This document shows, in pieces, positions 23,401 through 33,600 of a stretch of 59,496 bases of DNA. The stretch covers positions 1 through 59,496 of the forward strand of contig JAJCXO010000148.1 of NCBI GenBank assembly GCA_029263395.1, in the 5' to 3' direction. The stretch comes from Acidobacteriota bacterium (GTDB taxonomy: Bacteria; Acidobacteriota; Thermoanaerobaculia; Multivoradales; J023). The position numbers were made by a program, and so were the translations under genes. A model generated the notes under the pieces. It saw only the letters and a list, made by a program, of their open reading frames with translations, searched no databases and was not told the DNA's origin. How positions within the stretch are numbered: position 1 is the first letter of the stretch; each line of letters begins with the position of its first letter.

Positions 23401-26400
23401 CGGCGAAGAAGCTTCGGCAACGGAGGCGAGTCGACCCGAGGTGGCGATGACTTATGGCCTGCATAGCCTTCAAGCCCTGATTCAGGCTTTGGCTGAGCAC
23501 GCACCTCGGCAACAAGTCCGGATCAGCATTGTAGCCAACCAACTGTTCCAACCCCCATCCGACGCCGGCAACGGCGACATCCATGAGGCTGGGGCCCTCG
23601 CTCCAGTCAAGGCGACGGTGATCGGACTGGTCGAAACCGTCCATCTCGAAAACCCCGAATTGCGGGTTCGTGCAGTCGACGTCGACCATCGTCCGACCCA
23701 CTCGATCCACAAGTTGGAGGACCTCGATCGGCTGATTGCCGAGTTGGCGAGCGAAGATCCAACCCGCCTGATCGCTCTGCGCGACGGTAACCGGTGGATC
23801 CGGTCTTTGGAGCCTCGGCAGCTCGGACCGGTCGACAACACGAACCTACCGCTGCGCCGTCACGGCGTTTACCTAATCACCGGTGGTCTGGGGGGATTGG
23901 GGTTCATCTTCGCCGAACATTTGGCGCAGACTTACCAAGCCAAGCTGGTCCTCCTAGGCAGAACTCCTGTCCCTCCCCGAGCCTCCTGGGACACCTTCTT
24001 GGGGAGCTCTCCGGAAGGGTTAGTGATTGCCCAAATCCACCAACTCGAGGCCGCGGGCGCGGACGTCGAAACCGTCTCCGCCGACGTGACCAACAGGGAT
24101 CGGATGGCCGAAGTTGTTGCCGACATCAAGCAACGGTTCGGCGCGCTGCACGGCGTCATTCATGCGGCTGGGGTTGCGGGCGGTGGTCTTGTGGCGCTTG
24201 CCGACCGCGAACGAACCGACGCGGTCCTTCGCCCCAAAGTCCTCGGTACTCTAGTGCTTGCGGACGTAGTGCTGGCAGACGCGGCCGGCCCGATGTCACC
24301 CGACTTCTTCCTGTTGTGCTCATCAACGTTGGGAACCACCAGCGCCGCCGGCCAAGCTGACTATTGCGCCGCTAATGCGTTCCTCGACGCGTTTGCCGAG
24401 GCCCAAACCGGAGCCTCGGACACCCGAACACTCGCCATTGCTTGGGACGGCTGGGCCGGAATCGGAATGACCGCACCACCCCAGCCAACGCCAGACGAGC
24501 ACCCAGGTGAATCCGATGGACGAAGCCTGGAGCATCCTCTGCTTGACCGTTGCATCACAGAAAGCGAGACGCGCCGGGTCTACGTCACCGCTCTCGACGA
24601 GCGTCGAATGTGGGCCCTGCGTGAACATCGCATTTTCGACCGTCCCAGCTTGTCAGGCACAACGCTGATCGAGATCGCACGGGCCGCTTATGCAGACCAC
24701 ATCGCAGACACGCAAAACGCCGGTGATGCCATCGAAATCCGCGATCTGATTTTCCTGACCCCGCTGGTTGTAGGTGCCGACGGGCCACGGCATGTCTATG
24801 TCGAACTCGAGACCGTAGCGGCCGGAACCCGCTGTTCGATCTTCACCGAGAGGACAGCACCCGACAGCACAAAACACCGGTTAGAACATGCCCAGGGATC
24901 TCTTACCACAACCTCCACCCATCCTGCCAAACATCCGATCGACACCATCACCCAGCGCTGCGATGAGGTCCTCGAGATCACCGAGGAGTTACCCGGCGGT
25001 GATCAACAGCTGATGCAATGGGGACCGCGGTGGCAGAGCCTGAAACGGCTGCATGTAGGCACCCGTGAGGGCCTGGGGGCATTGCAATTACCCGATCGCT
25101 TCATCGACGACACCCACACCCTCGCTCTGCACCCTGCCTTATTCGATGTCGCGTTGGCGTTTGCTCAGCGGCTCGGCGACCAGGATCATCTCGCGTTGCC
25201 ACTATCGTACGATCGCATCGTCATCCACCACTCCCTACCGCCTAAGTTGTTCAGTCACGTTCGCCTCCGCGAGGAACCTTCCGCGGACGACGAAACCCTC
25301 ACCTTCGATGCCGTCCTGCTAGCCGAAAACGGTGCCGAGCTGGTGCTGATCGAAGGCTTCATGATGAAGCGAGTACCGCAGGATATGACAGCGGATGCCC
25401 TAGGTGCAGTTGCTGCCATCGATCCAGCTTCGACTCCAACTGGCATCCAGCCGAGCGAAGGGGTTGAAGCCTTGCGACGAGTGTTGGCCGACCGCACAAT
25501 TTCGAGAGTTTTGGTCTCGCCGCGAGATCTGCCCGCGGTTTATCAGCAGTCTCGATCGGCTATCCCAACAGCGGCGGCGGCGACCTACGAGGCGTTACCG
25601 ACGAGTCACCCTCGCCCCAACATCACAACCCCCTACGTGACACCGAGGGACGCTCTCGAGCAACGTATCGCCGAGGTCTGGCAAGGGGTGTTGGGAATAG
25701 ACCGAGTCGGCATCCGCGACAGTTTCTTCGAATTGGGTGGCGATTCCCTGTTGTTGGTCCGCGTTCGCAAAGAGCTCGAGGAGACCTTCGGGCTGCCCCT
25801 TCCAATCACTCAGTTGTTTCGTTACTCGACCATCGCAGCGCTCGCCGAATCCGGTCTGCTTGCGAAATCAACGGCACCTGTTGGTGTGCAGGACACGTCA
25901 CGCTCCTCGTCCGAGGCCGAAGCCGTCGCCATGCCCGATGCCACCAACGCCGCGTCCTTCCTCACTCCACAAGGCCGCTCGGAGATCGCCATCATCGGTA
26001 TGAGCGGTCGCTTCCCCGGCGCCAACAACCTCCAAGAGTATTGGCACAACCTGCGCGAAGGACTCGAGACCATCTCGTTTTTTACCGCCGAAGAGCTCGA
26101 AGCCGAAGGACACCACCCTTCTCTTGTCGGCTCTGCGCGTTACATCCGAGCCTTGCCGATGCTCGAGGACGCGGAATGGTTCGACGCCAAACATTTCGGT
26201 ATCAACCCTCGGGAAGCCGAAACCATCGACCCGCAACACCGCGTGTTCCTAGAGACCGCATGGGAGGCGCTGGAAAACGCCGGTTATGACCCGGAACGAT
26301 TCGCCGCGCCGATCGGCATGTTCGCCGGCTGTGGGGTCAGTCGGTATTGGATGAATCTGGTCACCAACCTCGATCGGATCGACGAGATTGGTGTCCTACC

Positions 26401-29400
26401 GTTGGTCCTCGGCAACGATAAGGACTACCTGCCTACCCGAGCCTCTTTCAAGCTCAACCTCCAGGGACCCACCGTCAACGTCCAGTCCGCCTGCTCAACC
26501 TCCCTGATCGCTGTCCACCTGGCTTGCCGAAGCCTGCAAGCCGGCGAATGCGATATGGCCCTAGCCGGTGGTGTGTCGTTGGCTGGAACGCGCAAGGAGG
26601 GTTATCTGTTCGAAGACGGCGGTATGTTCTCCCCCGACGGCCACTGCCGACCCTTCGACGCCAAAGCTGCCGGCACCATTTTCGGCAGCGGTTCTGGAGT
26701 TGTGGTGTTGAAACGCCTCGATCAAGCCCTCGCCGACGGCGACTCGATCCAAGCGGTCGTCAAAGGCTCGGCCATCAACAATGATGGTTCCAACAAGGTT
26801 GGTTTCACCGCGCCCGGCGTTGATGGCCAGGTACAAGTGGTGTCGAGAGCCCTCGCCGACGCCCAGATCAAGGCCGAAACCGTCAGTTATGTGGAGGCCC
26901 ACGGTACCGCAACCAATCTCGGGGATCCGATCGAAGTGGCGGCCCTCACCGAGGTTTTTGGTAAAACTCCTAGTCATACCTGCGCTCTCGGATCCGTCAA
27001 GTCGAATATTGGCCATTCCGATGCCGCGGCCGGTGTTGCGGGTCTGCTCAAGACCGTGTTGGCCCTCAAACACCGACAGATCCCTGCCAGTTTGAATTAT
27101 GAGGAGCCTAATCCTCAGATCGATTTTGCAGCGGGCCCCTTCCATGTCAACACCACCCTCTCGGAGTGGCAGACCAACGGATCTCCCCGCCGCGCCGGCG
27201 TCAGCGCGTTCGGAATCGGCGGTTCCAACGCTCATTTGGTGATCGAAGAAGCGCCGCCCCAAGAACCCTCGAGCCCCTCCCGTCCCTGGCAGCTCCTGGC
27301 GCTCTCGGCCCGCACACCGGCCGCGCTGGAGGCAGCAACAGGTAACCTCGCCCATTTCCTCGAAGAGAACCCGGAGATCAACCTCGCTGACGCTGCCTTC
27401 ACGCTGCAGCTGGGCCGCCGAGCTTTCGCGGAACGACGGATTGTCGTCAACCGTGACCGAGACTCGGCGATCAAGAGTCTCAATGGATCGTCACCCGATG
27501 CCGCCATGGGACCGTTTACCGGCAGCTTCGCTGGCGAGAATCGCTCCATCGTCTTCCTCTTTCCTGGCCAAGGCGCTCAATACGTCGATATGGGGCGCGA
27601 ACTCTACGGGACGGAAGATGTCTTCCGGCGACGGGTTGACCAATGTTGCGAACTGCTCGAACCCCATTTAGGGCGCGATCTGCGGTCCATACTCTTCCCC
27701 TCACCCACCCCGGACGAGGATCCGGAAGAGGTCAGCGAAGCGGCAGCAGAGCTGCTGCAACAAACCCGTTTCACCCAACCCGCCCTGTTCGTCATCGAAT
27801 ACGCTCTGGCGTGCCAGTGGGCAGCGTGGGGTGTGCACCCCACCCACATGCTCGGACACAGTGTCGGAGAGTATGTCGCGGCATGTCTGGCGGGAGTCTT
27901 CTCCCTGCCAGACGCCCTCGCCTTGGTGGCGGCCCGTGGCCGCTTGATGCACAGCGTCGACCCCGGCGCAATGCTGAGCGTAGCCATGCGTCGAGAAGCC
28001 CTCGAGTCCGTCCTGGCCGCGATATCGGCTGACGCCGAGGTCTCCCTGGCGGCGATCAACGGCCCCGAACGTTTGGTCGTGGCCGGCAATTTCGAGGCGA
28101 TTGGCAGACTCGAAACCGAGCTCGCCAACCGCCAGGTCGAAACCCGGCGACTGCGGACCTCCCACGCCTTCCACTCGCCCATGATGGAACCGATTCTCGA
28201 CGACTTCCGGCAAGAACTCGGGCAAGTTGTGCTTCAAGAGCCGCGCGAGAGTTTCATTTCCAACGTCACTGGGCGTGCCATCGCCGCCCAAGACGCACAG
28301 GATATCGAGTACTGGGTCCGCCATCTGCGTCAAACCGTACAGTTTTCGGCGTCCCTTGACGAGCTCTGCGCCGGCGATGAGGAACGGGCGAGCCAGATCC
28401 TGCTCGAGGTTGGCCCCGGCCGCACCCTCGGCTCGCTGGCGCGGCGTCACCCAGCGGCCAAAGCGCAGCCCGTCGTCTATTCGATGCGTCACGCTCGCGA
28501 ATGGGCCTCCGACCAGGGTTACCTGCTGGCCGCTCGCGGCCGACTCTGGCAAGCCGGTTACGAAGCCGACTGGATGCCCCTCTACGATGGCCAGCGGCGC
28601 CGGAGAATTCCGCTGCCGACCTATGCCTTCGAGCGCCAGCACTACTTCGTGGAGCCCGGGGATCTCGAGGGCTTGGCGCCGCGCGGAGGGGTCCGACAAG
28701 GCGACCTCGCCGACTGGTTCCACGTTCCCAGTTGGCGACCTTCCGACCTGACCGTCGAACACCAGCTCGACGCCGAACGCGATGGTCCATGTCTAGTATT
28801 CCTCGATCAGACCGGTCTCGGAGAGGCGCTACGGCCGCGCCTGGACCAACACCTGAACGCGGTGACTTACGTCAGGATCGGTGACGAATTCGGGCATGCA
28901 GACGATGGCGTTTACACGGTCGATCCAGGGCAACGCAACCACTTCGAAACCCTCTTGAAGGAGCTGCGCAAGAGCGGTCAATGGCCGAAAACCTTGCTCT
29001 TCTTATGGGGAGTGACCGCTCGGCCCACTGGCCAGGAAACCTCGGCTGAGTATGAACAACATCTGGATCACGGGATCTACTGTCTCTTCCACCTCGCCCA
29101 ATTACTCGAAGAGATCGGCGAGGGAGATCCGCTCCATCTGGTATTGATTTCGACCGGCGTGCACCATGTGGATGGCAGCGAGGCCTTGATTCCAGAAAAA
29201 GCCACCTTGGTGGGCCCCGCCACCGTCATCCCACAGGAATATCGCAACATCCGCGGCCATAGCATCGACCTCGAACCTCAGGAAAACTGGGAACACGATG
29301 AGGACCTCCTCGACCAGCTGCTCGAGGAAATCTCCAACGACCAACCCGAGTTGGCCATTGCCTATCGCCGTGGGCAACGTTGGGTCGAAGCCTATGAGCC

Positions 29401-30655
29401 GGTCCCTTTGGCAGCCAAGACGCGCAAGAAGCCCCATTTCCGGACCGGCGGCTGCTACTTGATCAGCGGTGGCCTCGGTGGGCTCGGCTCGACCTTCGCT
29501 CGTCACCTGGCAGAAGAAGCTCAGGCCCGACTCATCCTCACTGGACGTTCCCCCCTCCCCGCCAGGGAAGCCTGGCCGCAATGGCTGAAGGAGCACACCG
29601 AAGACGACTCGACCTACCGCAAGATCACTCTGGTCCAAGAACTCGAAGCCCTCGGTGCAGAGGTCATGGTGGGGTGCGCAGACATCACTGACCACCAGGG
29701 GATGACAGACGTAGTCGCCGAGGCCCGAAAACGGTTCGGGGCGATCCATGGCGTGCTCCATGCCGCCGGGCTACCGAGCGGCACAATGATGCAGAACAAA
29801 AACTTCGACACCGTCGTGCAGACGCTGGGGCCCAAAGTGCACGGCACCCGCATCTTGGAATCGGTCCTGGCCGACGAACCGCTCGAGCTGTTTATTCTCT
29901 TCTCCTCCTCCGGCGCCCTGCTCGGCGGCCTGGGTTACTTCGACTACTGCGCTGCCAACGCCTTCCTCGACGCTTTCGCCCATGCCCGGACCGCCACCGG
30001 TGCCTACACCCAGTCGATCAACTGGGGCGCGTGGCAGGAAGTTGGGATGGCGGTGGTGTCTAACCTGGGTTTTACCAGCGAGGAAGAACGTCGCATCTTC
30101 CTCAGCCAGTCGATCAAACCGGCGGAGGGCCTGGAGATCTTCCACCGGGTGCTCGACCGTCGGATTCCCCAAATTGCCGTCTGGCCGATGAACTTCCAAC
30201 TCTCGATCGAAAACAGTCGGCTGTTGACCGGCCTGGAAGATGGCACCGACGACGAGCAGACATCCACCGCCCATCCACGGCCCCATCTGTCCACCGAATA
30301 TTCCGAGCCAGTGGGCGACATGGAGACCACCCTGGCGGGGATCTGGCAATCCCTCCTCGGCATCGATCAGCTCGGGCGCAAGGACGACTTTTTCGAGCTT
30401 GGCGCGGATTCCTTGCTGGCGACTCAGGTCATCTCCCGGGTGCGGCGCAAGCTTGGCGTCTCCTTGTCCTTGAGCGACCTCTACCGGGCGACCAGTATCG
30501 AAACCCTGGCCGAGTTGGTCGAGGAGCAAAGCAGCGAACAACAAACTGAAATCAACGAGATCGACGAAGTCGAAGCCCTGCTCGGCGAGGTTGAAGCGAT
30601 GTCGGACAGTGATCTCGAAGCCCTCCTGGCAGAGCCCTCAGGAGGCGAAATGTGA
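20405..30655 (+). CDS. Two-module type I PKS: KS-AT-KR-DH-ACP, KS-AT-KR-ACP
   Basis: I place the start at GTG 20405: GAGG lies 7 bp upstream, it overlaps the NRPS stop by 8 bp, and the KS begins soon after. The open frame extends 29 codons further upstream to a TTG inside the previous gene. Module 1 has KS (TACSSSLVA, Cys near residue 182; ETHGTGT; KSNFGHAD), AT (GHSLGE, Ser near 623; HAFH, the malonyl-CoA signature), KR (GGLGGLG near 1160; Ser, Tyr, Asn in CSST...DYCAAN), a DH-like domain near 1390-1650 and an ACP (GGDSLLL near 1781). Module 2 has KS (SACSTSLIA), AT (GHSVGE, HAFH), KR (GGLGGLG near 3022, DYCAAN) and ACP (GADSLL near 3336). The protein extends the NRPS-made chain by two malonate units, probably leaving one alkene and one beta-hydroxyl. 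The C-terminal tail (EVEALLGEVEAMS) resembles the tail of the first NRPS. The stop overlaps the next start as GTGA. Confidence 0.95.
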   Translation: MTKDNSPDPTEAVAVIGMAGQFPGARTLSQLWRNLAGGVESIVISSDEALAAAGVPLAQRHDPNWVAAGAHLDDVDLFDADFFGLAPRQAEIIDPQHRRFLQSAWHALEDAGYDPAAYPGRIGVFASASSSSYAFHLLSHPDLANAINPFDLRVANEKDYLATRTSYLLDLKGPSLAVQTACSSSLVAVHLACNSLLNGESDMALAGGVSATAQQQLGYTFVEDGILSRDGHCRPFDAEASGTVFSSGLGIVILKRLEDALRDGDTLRAVIRGTAINNDGSLKVGYTAPSVQGQQNVVLDALADAEVDAETISYIETHGTGTALGDPIEIRALSQAFAEAGHTQGRCAIGSIKSNFGHADTAAGIAGLIKTILALEHQQLPPSLHFEHPSPQIDFASSPFFVNTELADWPASGQPRRAGISSFGIGGTNAHAIVEEAPPAASPSASRPWQLVMLSARSTAALERATVNLVDYIQDNPATHLPDVAHTLMVGRRGFEHRRAWVCRNPNDLLTKQPLATFAAVHGQQPPISFLFPGQGAQALAMAAQLYTTEPAFRVPFDRCEQYLEPHLEQSLSQLLFKGPKVDTGNPLEETEFAQPALFAVEYSLARMWMTWGLTPRAMLGHSLGEYVAACFAGVFELGDALALVATRGRLMQQLPRGAMLAVLLPAEAVEPLLGDSLSIAALNGAERTVVSGPTSAITTLQERLNARDIGCRRLETSHAFHSSMMDPIQQEFKDRVGAIELQPPKIPFLSNLTGTWIRPEEATDSQYWALHLRQPVRFSQGLAEILTQGPGVLLEVGPGRSLSTLARQHPDLGPEHLVVTSLPSSADSAHEQAHVLSTLARMWGAGAAVDSAGFYSNERRRRIPLPTYPFEERRFWLEAADTTHSEKAISRPPLEQWFYQPNWQLSKATNDNPAQINDWLLFLDHEGLGSALHQRLLDAGQRVTTVEPASAELASFSQDSADRYRLVADRPEDYHRLIKLLHQDNRLPNIVAHLWSVTGEEASATEASRPEVAMTYGLHSLQALIQALAEHAPRQQVRISIVANQLFQPPSDAGNGDIHEAGALAPVKATVIGLVETVHLENPELRVRAVDVDHRPTHSIHKLEDLDRLIAELASEDPTRLIALRDGNRWIRSLEPRQLGPVDNTNLPLRRHGVYLITGGLGGLGFIFAEHLAQTYQAKLVLLGRTPVPPRASWDTFLGSSPEGLVIAQIHQLEAAGADVETVSADVTNRDRMAEVVADIKQRFGALHGVIHAAGVAGGGLVALADRERTDAVLRPKVLGTLVLADVVLADAAGPMSPDFFLLCSSTLGTTSAAGQADYCAANAFLDAFAEAQTGASDTRTLAIAWDGWAGIGMTAPPQPTPDEHPGESDGRSLEHPLLDRCITESETRRVYVTALDERRMWALREHRIFDRPSLSGTTLIEIARAAYADHIADTQNAGDAIEIRDLIFLTPLVVGADGPRHVYVELETVAAGTRCSIFTERTAPDSTKHRLEHAQGSLTTTSTHPAKHPIDTITQRCDEVLEITEELPGGDQQLMQWGPRWQSLKRLHVGTREGLGALQLPDRFIDDTHTLALHPALFDVALAFAQRLGDQDHLALPLSYDRIVIHHSLPPKLFSHVRLREEPSADDETLTFDAVLLAENGAELVLIEGFMMKRVPQDMTADALGAVAAIDPASTPTGIQPSEGVEALRRVLADRTISRVLVSPRDLPAVYQQSRSAIPTAAAATYEALPTSHPRPNITTPYVTPRDALEQRIAEVWQGVLGIDRVGIRDSFFELGGDSLLLVRVRKELEETFGLPLPITQLFRYSTIAALAESGLLAKSTAPVGVQDTSRSSSEAEAVAMPDATNAASFLTPQGRSEIAIIGMSGRFPGANNLQEYWHNLREGLETISFFTAEELEAEGHHPSLVGSARYIRALPMLEDAEWFDAKHFGINPREAETIDPQHRVFLETAWEALENAGYDPERFAAPIGMFAGCGVSRYWMNLVTNLDRIDEIGVLPLVLGNDKDYLPTRASFKLNLQGPTVNVQSACSTSLIAVHLACRSLQAGECDMALAGGVSLAGTRKEGYLFEDGGMFSPDGHCRPFDAKAAGTIFGSGSGVVVLKRLDQALADGDSIQAVVKGSAINNDGSNKVGFTAPGVDGQVQVVSRALADAQIKAETVSYVEAHGTATNLGDPIEVAALTEVFGKTPSHTCALGSVKSNIGHSDAAAGVAGLLKTVLALKHRQIPASLNYEEPNPQIDFAAGPFHVNTTLSEWQTNGSPRRAGVSAFGIGGSNAHLVIEEAPPQEPSSPSRPWQLLALSARTPAALEAATGNLAHFLEENPEINLADAAFTLQLGRRAFAERRIVVNRDRDSAIKSLNGSSPDAAMGPFTGSFAGENRSIVFLFPGQGAQYVDMGRELYGTEDVFRRRVDQCCELLEPHLGRDLRSILFPSPTPDEDPEEVSEAAAELLQQTRFTQPALFVIEYALACQWAAWGVHPTHMLGHSVGEYVAACLAGVFSLPDALALVAARGRLMHSVDPGAMLSVAMRREALESVLAAISADAEVSLAAINGPERLVVAGNFEAIGRLETELANRQVETRRLRTSHAFHSPMMEPILDDFRQELGQVVLQEPRESFISNVTGRAIAAQDAQDIEYWVRHLRQTVQFSASLDELCAGDEERASQILLEVGPGRTLGSLARRHPAAKAQPVVYSMRHAREWASDQGYLLAARGRLWQAGYEADWMPLYDGQRRRRIPLPTYAFERQHYFVEPGDLEGLAPRGGVRQGDLADWFHVPSWRPSDLTVEHQLDAERDGPCLVFLDQTGLGEALRPRLDQHLNAVTYVRIGDEFGHADDGVYTVDPGQRNHFETLLKELRKSGQWPKTLLFLWGVTARPTGQETSAEYEQHLDHGIYCLFHLAQLLEEIGEGDPLHLVLISTGVHHVDGSEALIPEKATLVGPATVIPQEYRNIRGHSIDLEPQENWEHDEDLLDQLLEEISNDQPELAIAYRRGQRWVEAYEPVPLAAKTRKKPHFRTGGCYLISGGLGGLGSTFARHLAEEAQARLILTGRSPLPAREAWPQWLKEHTEDDSTYRKITLVQELEALGAEVMVGCADITDHQGMTDVVAEARKRFGAIHGVLHAAGLPSGTMMQNKNFDTVVQTLGPKVHGTRILESVLADEPLELFILFSSSGALLGGLGYFDYCAANAFLDAFAHARTATGAYTQSINWGAWQEVGMAVVSNLGFTSEEERRIFLSQSIKPAEGLEIFHRVLDRRIPQIAVWPMNFQLSIENSRLLTGLEDGTDDEQTSTAHPRPHLSTEYSEPVGDMETTLAGIWQSLLGIDQLGRKDDFFELGADSLLATQVISRVRRKLGVSLSLSDLYRATSIETLAELVEEQSSEQQTEINEIDEVEALLGEVEAMSDSDLEALLAEPSGGEM
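20435..25860 (+). other. PKS module KS-AT-KR-DH-ACP (DH after KR)
   Basis: After the KR there is a hot-dog-like stretch beginning MWALREHRIFDRPSLSG near residue 1403. It has WGPRWQSL and HPALFDVALAFAQ further on, matching the DH His, the GP(x)FQ region and the DH Asp. The usual HxxxGxxxxP motif is altered: the Gly is Asp and the Pro is Ser. A post-KR segment (EGVEALRRVLA...VLVSPRDL) follows the DH, then the ACP. The module therefore has DH and KR in the reverse of the canonical order. Confidence 0.75.
25975..30530 (+). other. PKS module KS-AT-KR-ACP
   Basis: The KS has SACSTSL, EAHGTATNLGDP and KSNIGHSD. The AT has GHSVGE and HAFHSPMME, indicating malonyl-CoA. The KR has GGLGGLG and the Ser-Tyr-Asn set. 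No DH, ER or methyltransferase is visible, so a beta-hydroxy intermediate is expected. Neither KR in this protein has the LDD motif of B-type ketoreductases. Confidence 0.85.
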
Positions 30656-33600
30656 AGGCGTCGCAAGCCGCGAGCTTGATTGAACGCCTGCGCTCGTTGG
30701 CGCCAGCCCAACGTCAAGTTCTCGAGCGGCGGCTGGCCGAGAAGGGCATTGATATCGGACGCCTCGGCATCTTGCCGCGGTTAGGACCGCGCGATGTTTT
30801 TCCCATGGCCCACACCCAGGAGCGTTTGTGGTTCCTGCACCAGCTCGAGCCCGAATCGATCGCGTACCACATCTGGTCCTTCCACGAGCTGGTGGGAAGA
30901 CTGGACCGCTCGGCACTGATCGCCGCCCTGCGAGAAATCACCCGCCGACACGAGACGCTACGGACCACCTTCGCCAGTCAAGACGGCGAACCGGTGCAAC
31001 ACATCCACGCCGATCTGCCGCTTTGTCTGCCGACCATCGACCTCGGTTCGCTGCCGGCGGATCAACGCGCCGAAGAGGCGAGACGGGTTCGGATCCTGCA
31101 ACGCGCAGCGCCGTTCGATCTCGAGCGCGGCCCCCTGATGCGCCTCGCCCTGGTGCGGTGTGCTCCCGAAGACCACACCCTGATCGTCGCGGTCCACCAC
31201 ATCATCTCCGATGCCTGGTCCATCGCCATCTTCCAACACGAGCTCAGCACGCTGTACACAACCTGGCAAGAGGATCCCGAGGCACCCTCGCCACTGCCGG
31301 CGTTACCGATCCAATACGGCGACTTTGTCCATTGGCAACGCACCTGGCAACAACCCAGAGTCGAAGATCAGCAGCTCGCCTACTGGCGCCAGCAGCTGGC
31401 CGGGGCACCAGCGGTCCTGCAAATGCCCACCGACCGGCCTCGTCCAAAAGTCCATCGGTCACGCGGCGCCTCCGTTCAGTTGACGGTACCAGCCCAGGTC
31501 ACGGTGTATCTCAAAACCCTGGGTCGACAAGAAGGTGCAACCCTGTTCATGGCCATGCTGGCAGCTTTCAAGGCCATCTTGCTGCGCTTTTCGGGCCAGC
31601 AAGACCTATGCGTCGGTATGCCAGTCGCCGGCCGCGGGCGCGAAGAAATCGAAGACCTACTCGGTTTCTTCGTCAATACTTTGGTTCTGCGCTCGGATCT
31701 CTCCGGCAACCCCAACTATCGCGAGCTGCTGCGGCGAGTCCAAAAGGTGGTCATCGAGGCCCAGGACCACCAAGATCTGTCCTTCGGCAAGCTGGTGGAC
31801 GCACTGCAACCCGAGCGCTCCCTGACCCACACGCCACTGTTCCAGGTCAGCTTCGCAATGCTGACCACTCCAGCTTATGCCGGTACCGACACCTGGAACC
31901 GCTTCGACACCCCGCGGGATTCGGCCTTCTTCGACCTCGATCTCGAATTGTTGGAGCGCAGCTCGGAGGAGCTCACCGGCTGGCTCTACTACAACACCAG
32001 CCTGTTCGACGCCACCACCATGATCCGGTTGCGCAACCATTGGATCTATCTCTTCGCGGGCCTGATCGAGGAGCCGGAACGCGGTATCCAAGACCATAAC
32101 CTCCTGGCGCCGACCGAACGATGGCAGCTGGTGGGTGAATGGAACGACACCTATCCTTCGCAGGACTCTGGGCACACCTTGCACACCCACTTCGAAACCC
32201 GGGCCGCAGCGCACCCCGACACCGCTGCTCTGACCCTGGCCACCGCACATCTCACCTACGGCGAGCTCGATCGTCGGGCCAACCGCCTCGCCCACCGCTT
32301 GTGTGAGCTCGGTGTACAACCGGAAATGCGCGTCGGCCTGTGCCTCCAGCGATCCATCGATCTGATCGTCGGCATTCTAGGTATCCTCAAAGCTGGCGGG
32401 GTCTACGTCCCCCTCGACCCCAACTACCCACAGCAGCGGCTGGCTTGGCTGGTGGAAGATGCCAGGATGCGGTGGGTGGTGACCCATCGAGACGCCTCCC
32501 GGCAGCTGGGAAAAGTCGCGTCTCAGGTGATTTGCCTGGATACTGAAGCCGATGCGATGGCTCAGCAGCAGTCGACATCCCCGCGTCGTGACCTGCATCC
32601 CGACAACGCTGCCTACGTGATCTACACCTCCGGCTCGACGGGCCGGCCCAAGGGTGTCGTCATCTCGCACCGCAACGTCCTGCGGCTGTTCGAGGTCACC
32701 GTGCAGCGCTTCGGCTTCGACCAGCGTGACATTTGGTCATTGTTCCACTCCTATGCCTTTGACTTCTCGGTTTGGGAGCTGTGGGGAGCCCTCCTCTATG
32801 GCGGGCGCCTGGTGGTTGTGCCGTTCTTCGTCACTCGGTCGCCCGATGACTTCTACCACCTGCTCTGCGAGCAACGGATCAGCGTGCTCAATCAAACACC
32901 GTCCGCGTTCCGGCAACTCATGCATGCGGCGGAAACGGCAGGTAGCAAGCCGGCCAATCTGCGGCGCATCATTTTTGGCGGCGAAGCTCTCGAGGCCCGG
33001 CAACTCACCTCCTGGCTCGAGCACAGTGCTGCGTCCGCCTTACAACTCGTCAACATGTACGGCATCACCGAAACGACGGTCCACGTCACCTATCATCACC
33101 TGACACTGACAGACACCGACGTCGCCTTACGGAGTCCGATTGGTCGTGCTTTACCGGATCTCACCTGCTACCTATTGGATCCAGGGGCCCTGCCGACCGC
33201 CATCGGCAGCGCCGGCGAGCTCCACGTCGGTGGTACCGGCCTGGCCCGTGGCTACTCGAGGCGACCCGCTCTGTCCGCGGAGCGTTTTGTCCCCAACCCT
33301 TTCGGCCGCCAGCCCGGGGAGCGCCTCTACCGCAGTGGAGATCAAGCACGATGCCTCCCCGATGGCCAGTTCGACTTTTTGGGTCGAGTGGACCACCAGG
33401 TCAAGATCCGCGGCTTTCGCATCGAGCTCGGCGAGATCGAAGGCCAACTCCTCGAGCATCCGGCAGTGCGTGAAACCGTAACCGTTGCCAGGCAGGACAC
33501 CGCCTCCGGGTCAACGCACCAACGCCTGGTTGCGTACTGCGTGCCAACTTCAGGGCAGCTACCGGCAGCCGACGAACTACGCACCTTCCTGCTCGGGCGG

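Noticed and set aside
27604-28762. Long open frames antisense to the assembly-line genes
   Set aside because: Many frames of 100-350 codons occur opposite the NRPS/PKS genes. They follow from high GC and codon bias and show no protein-family motifs.
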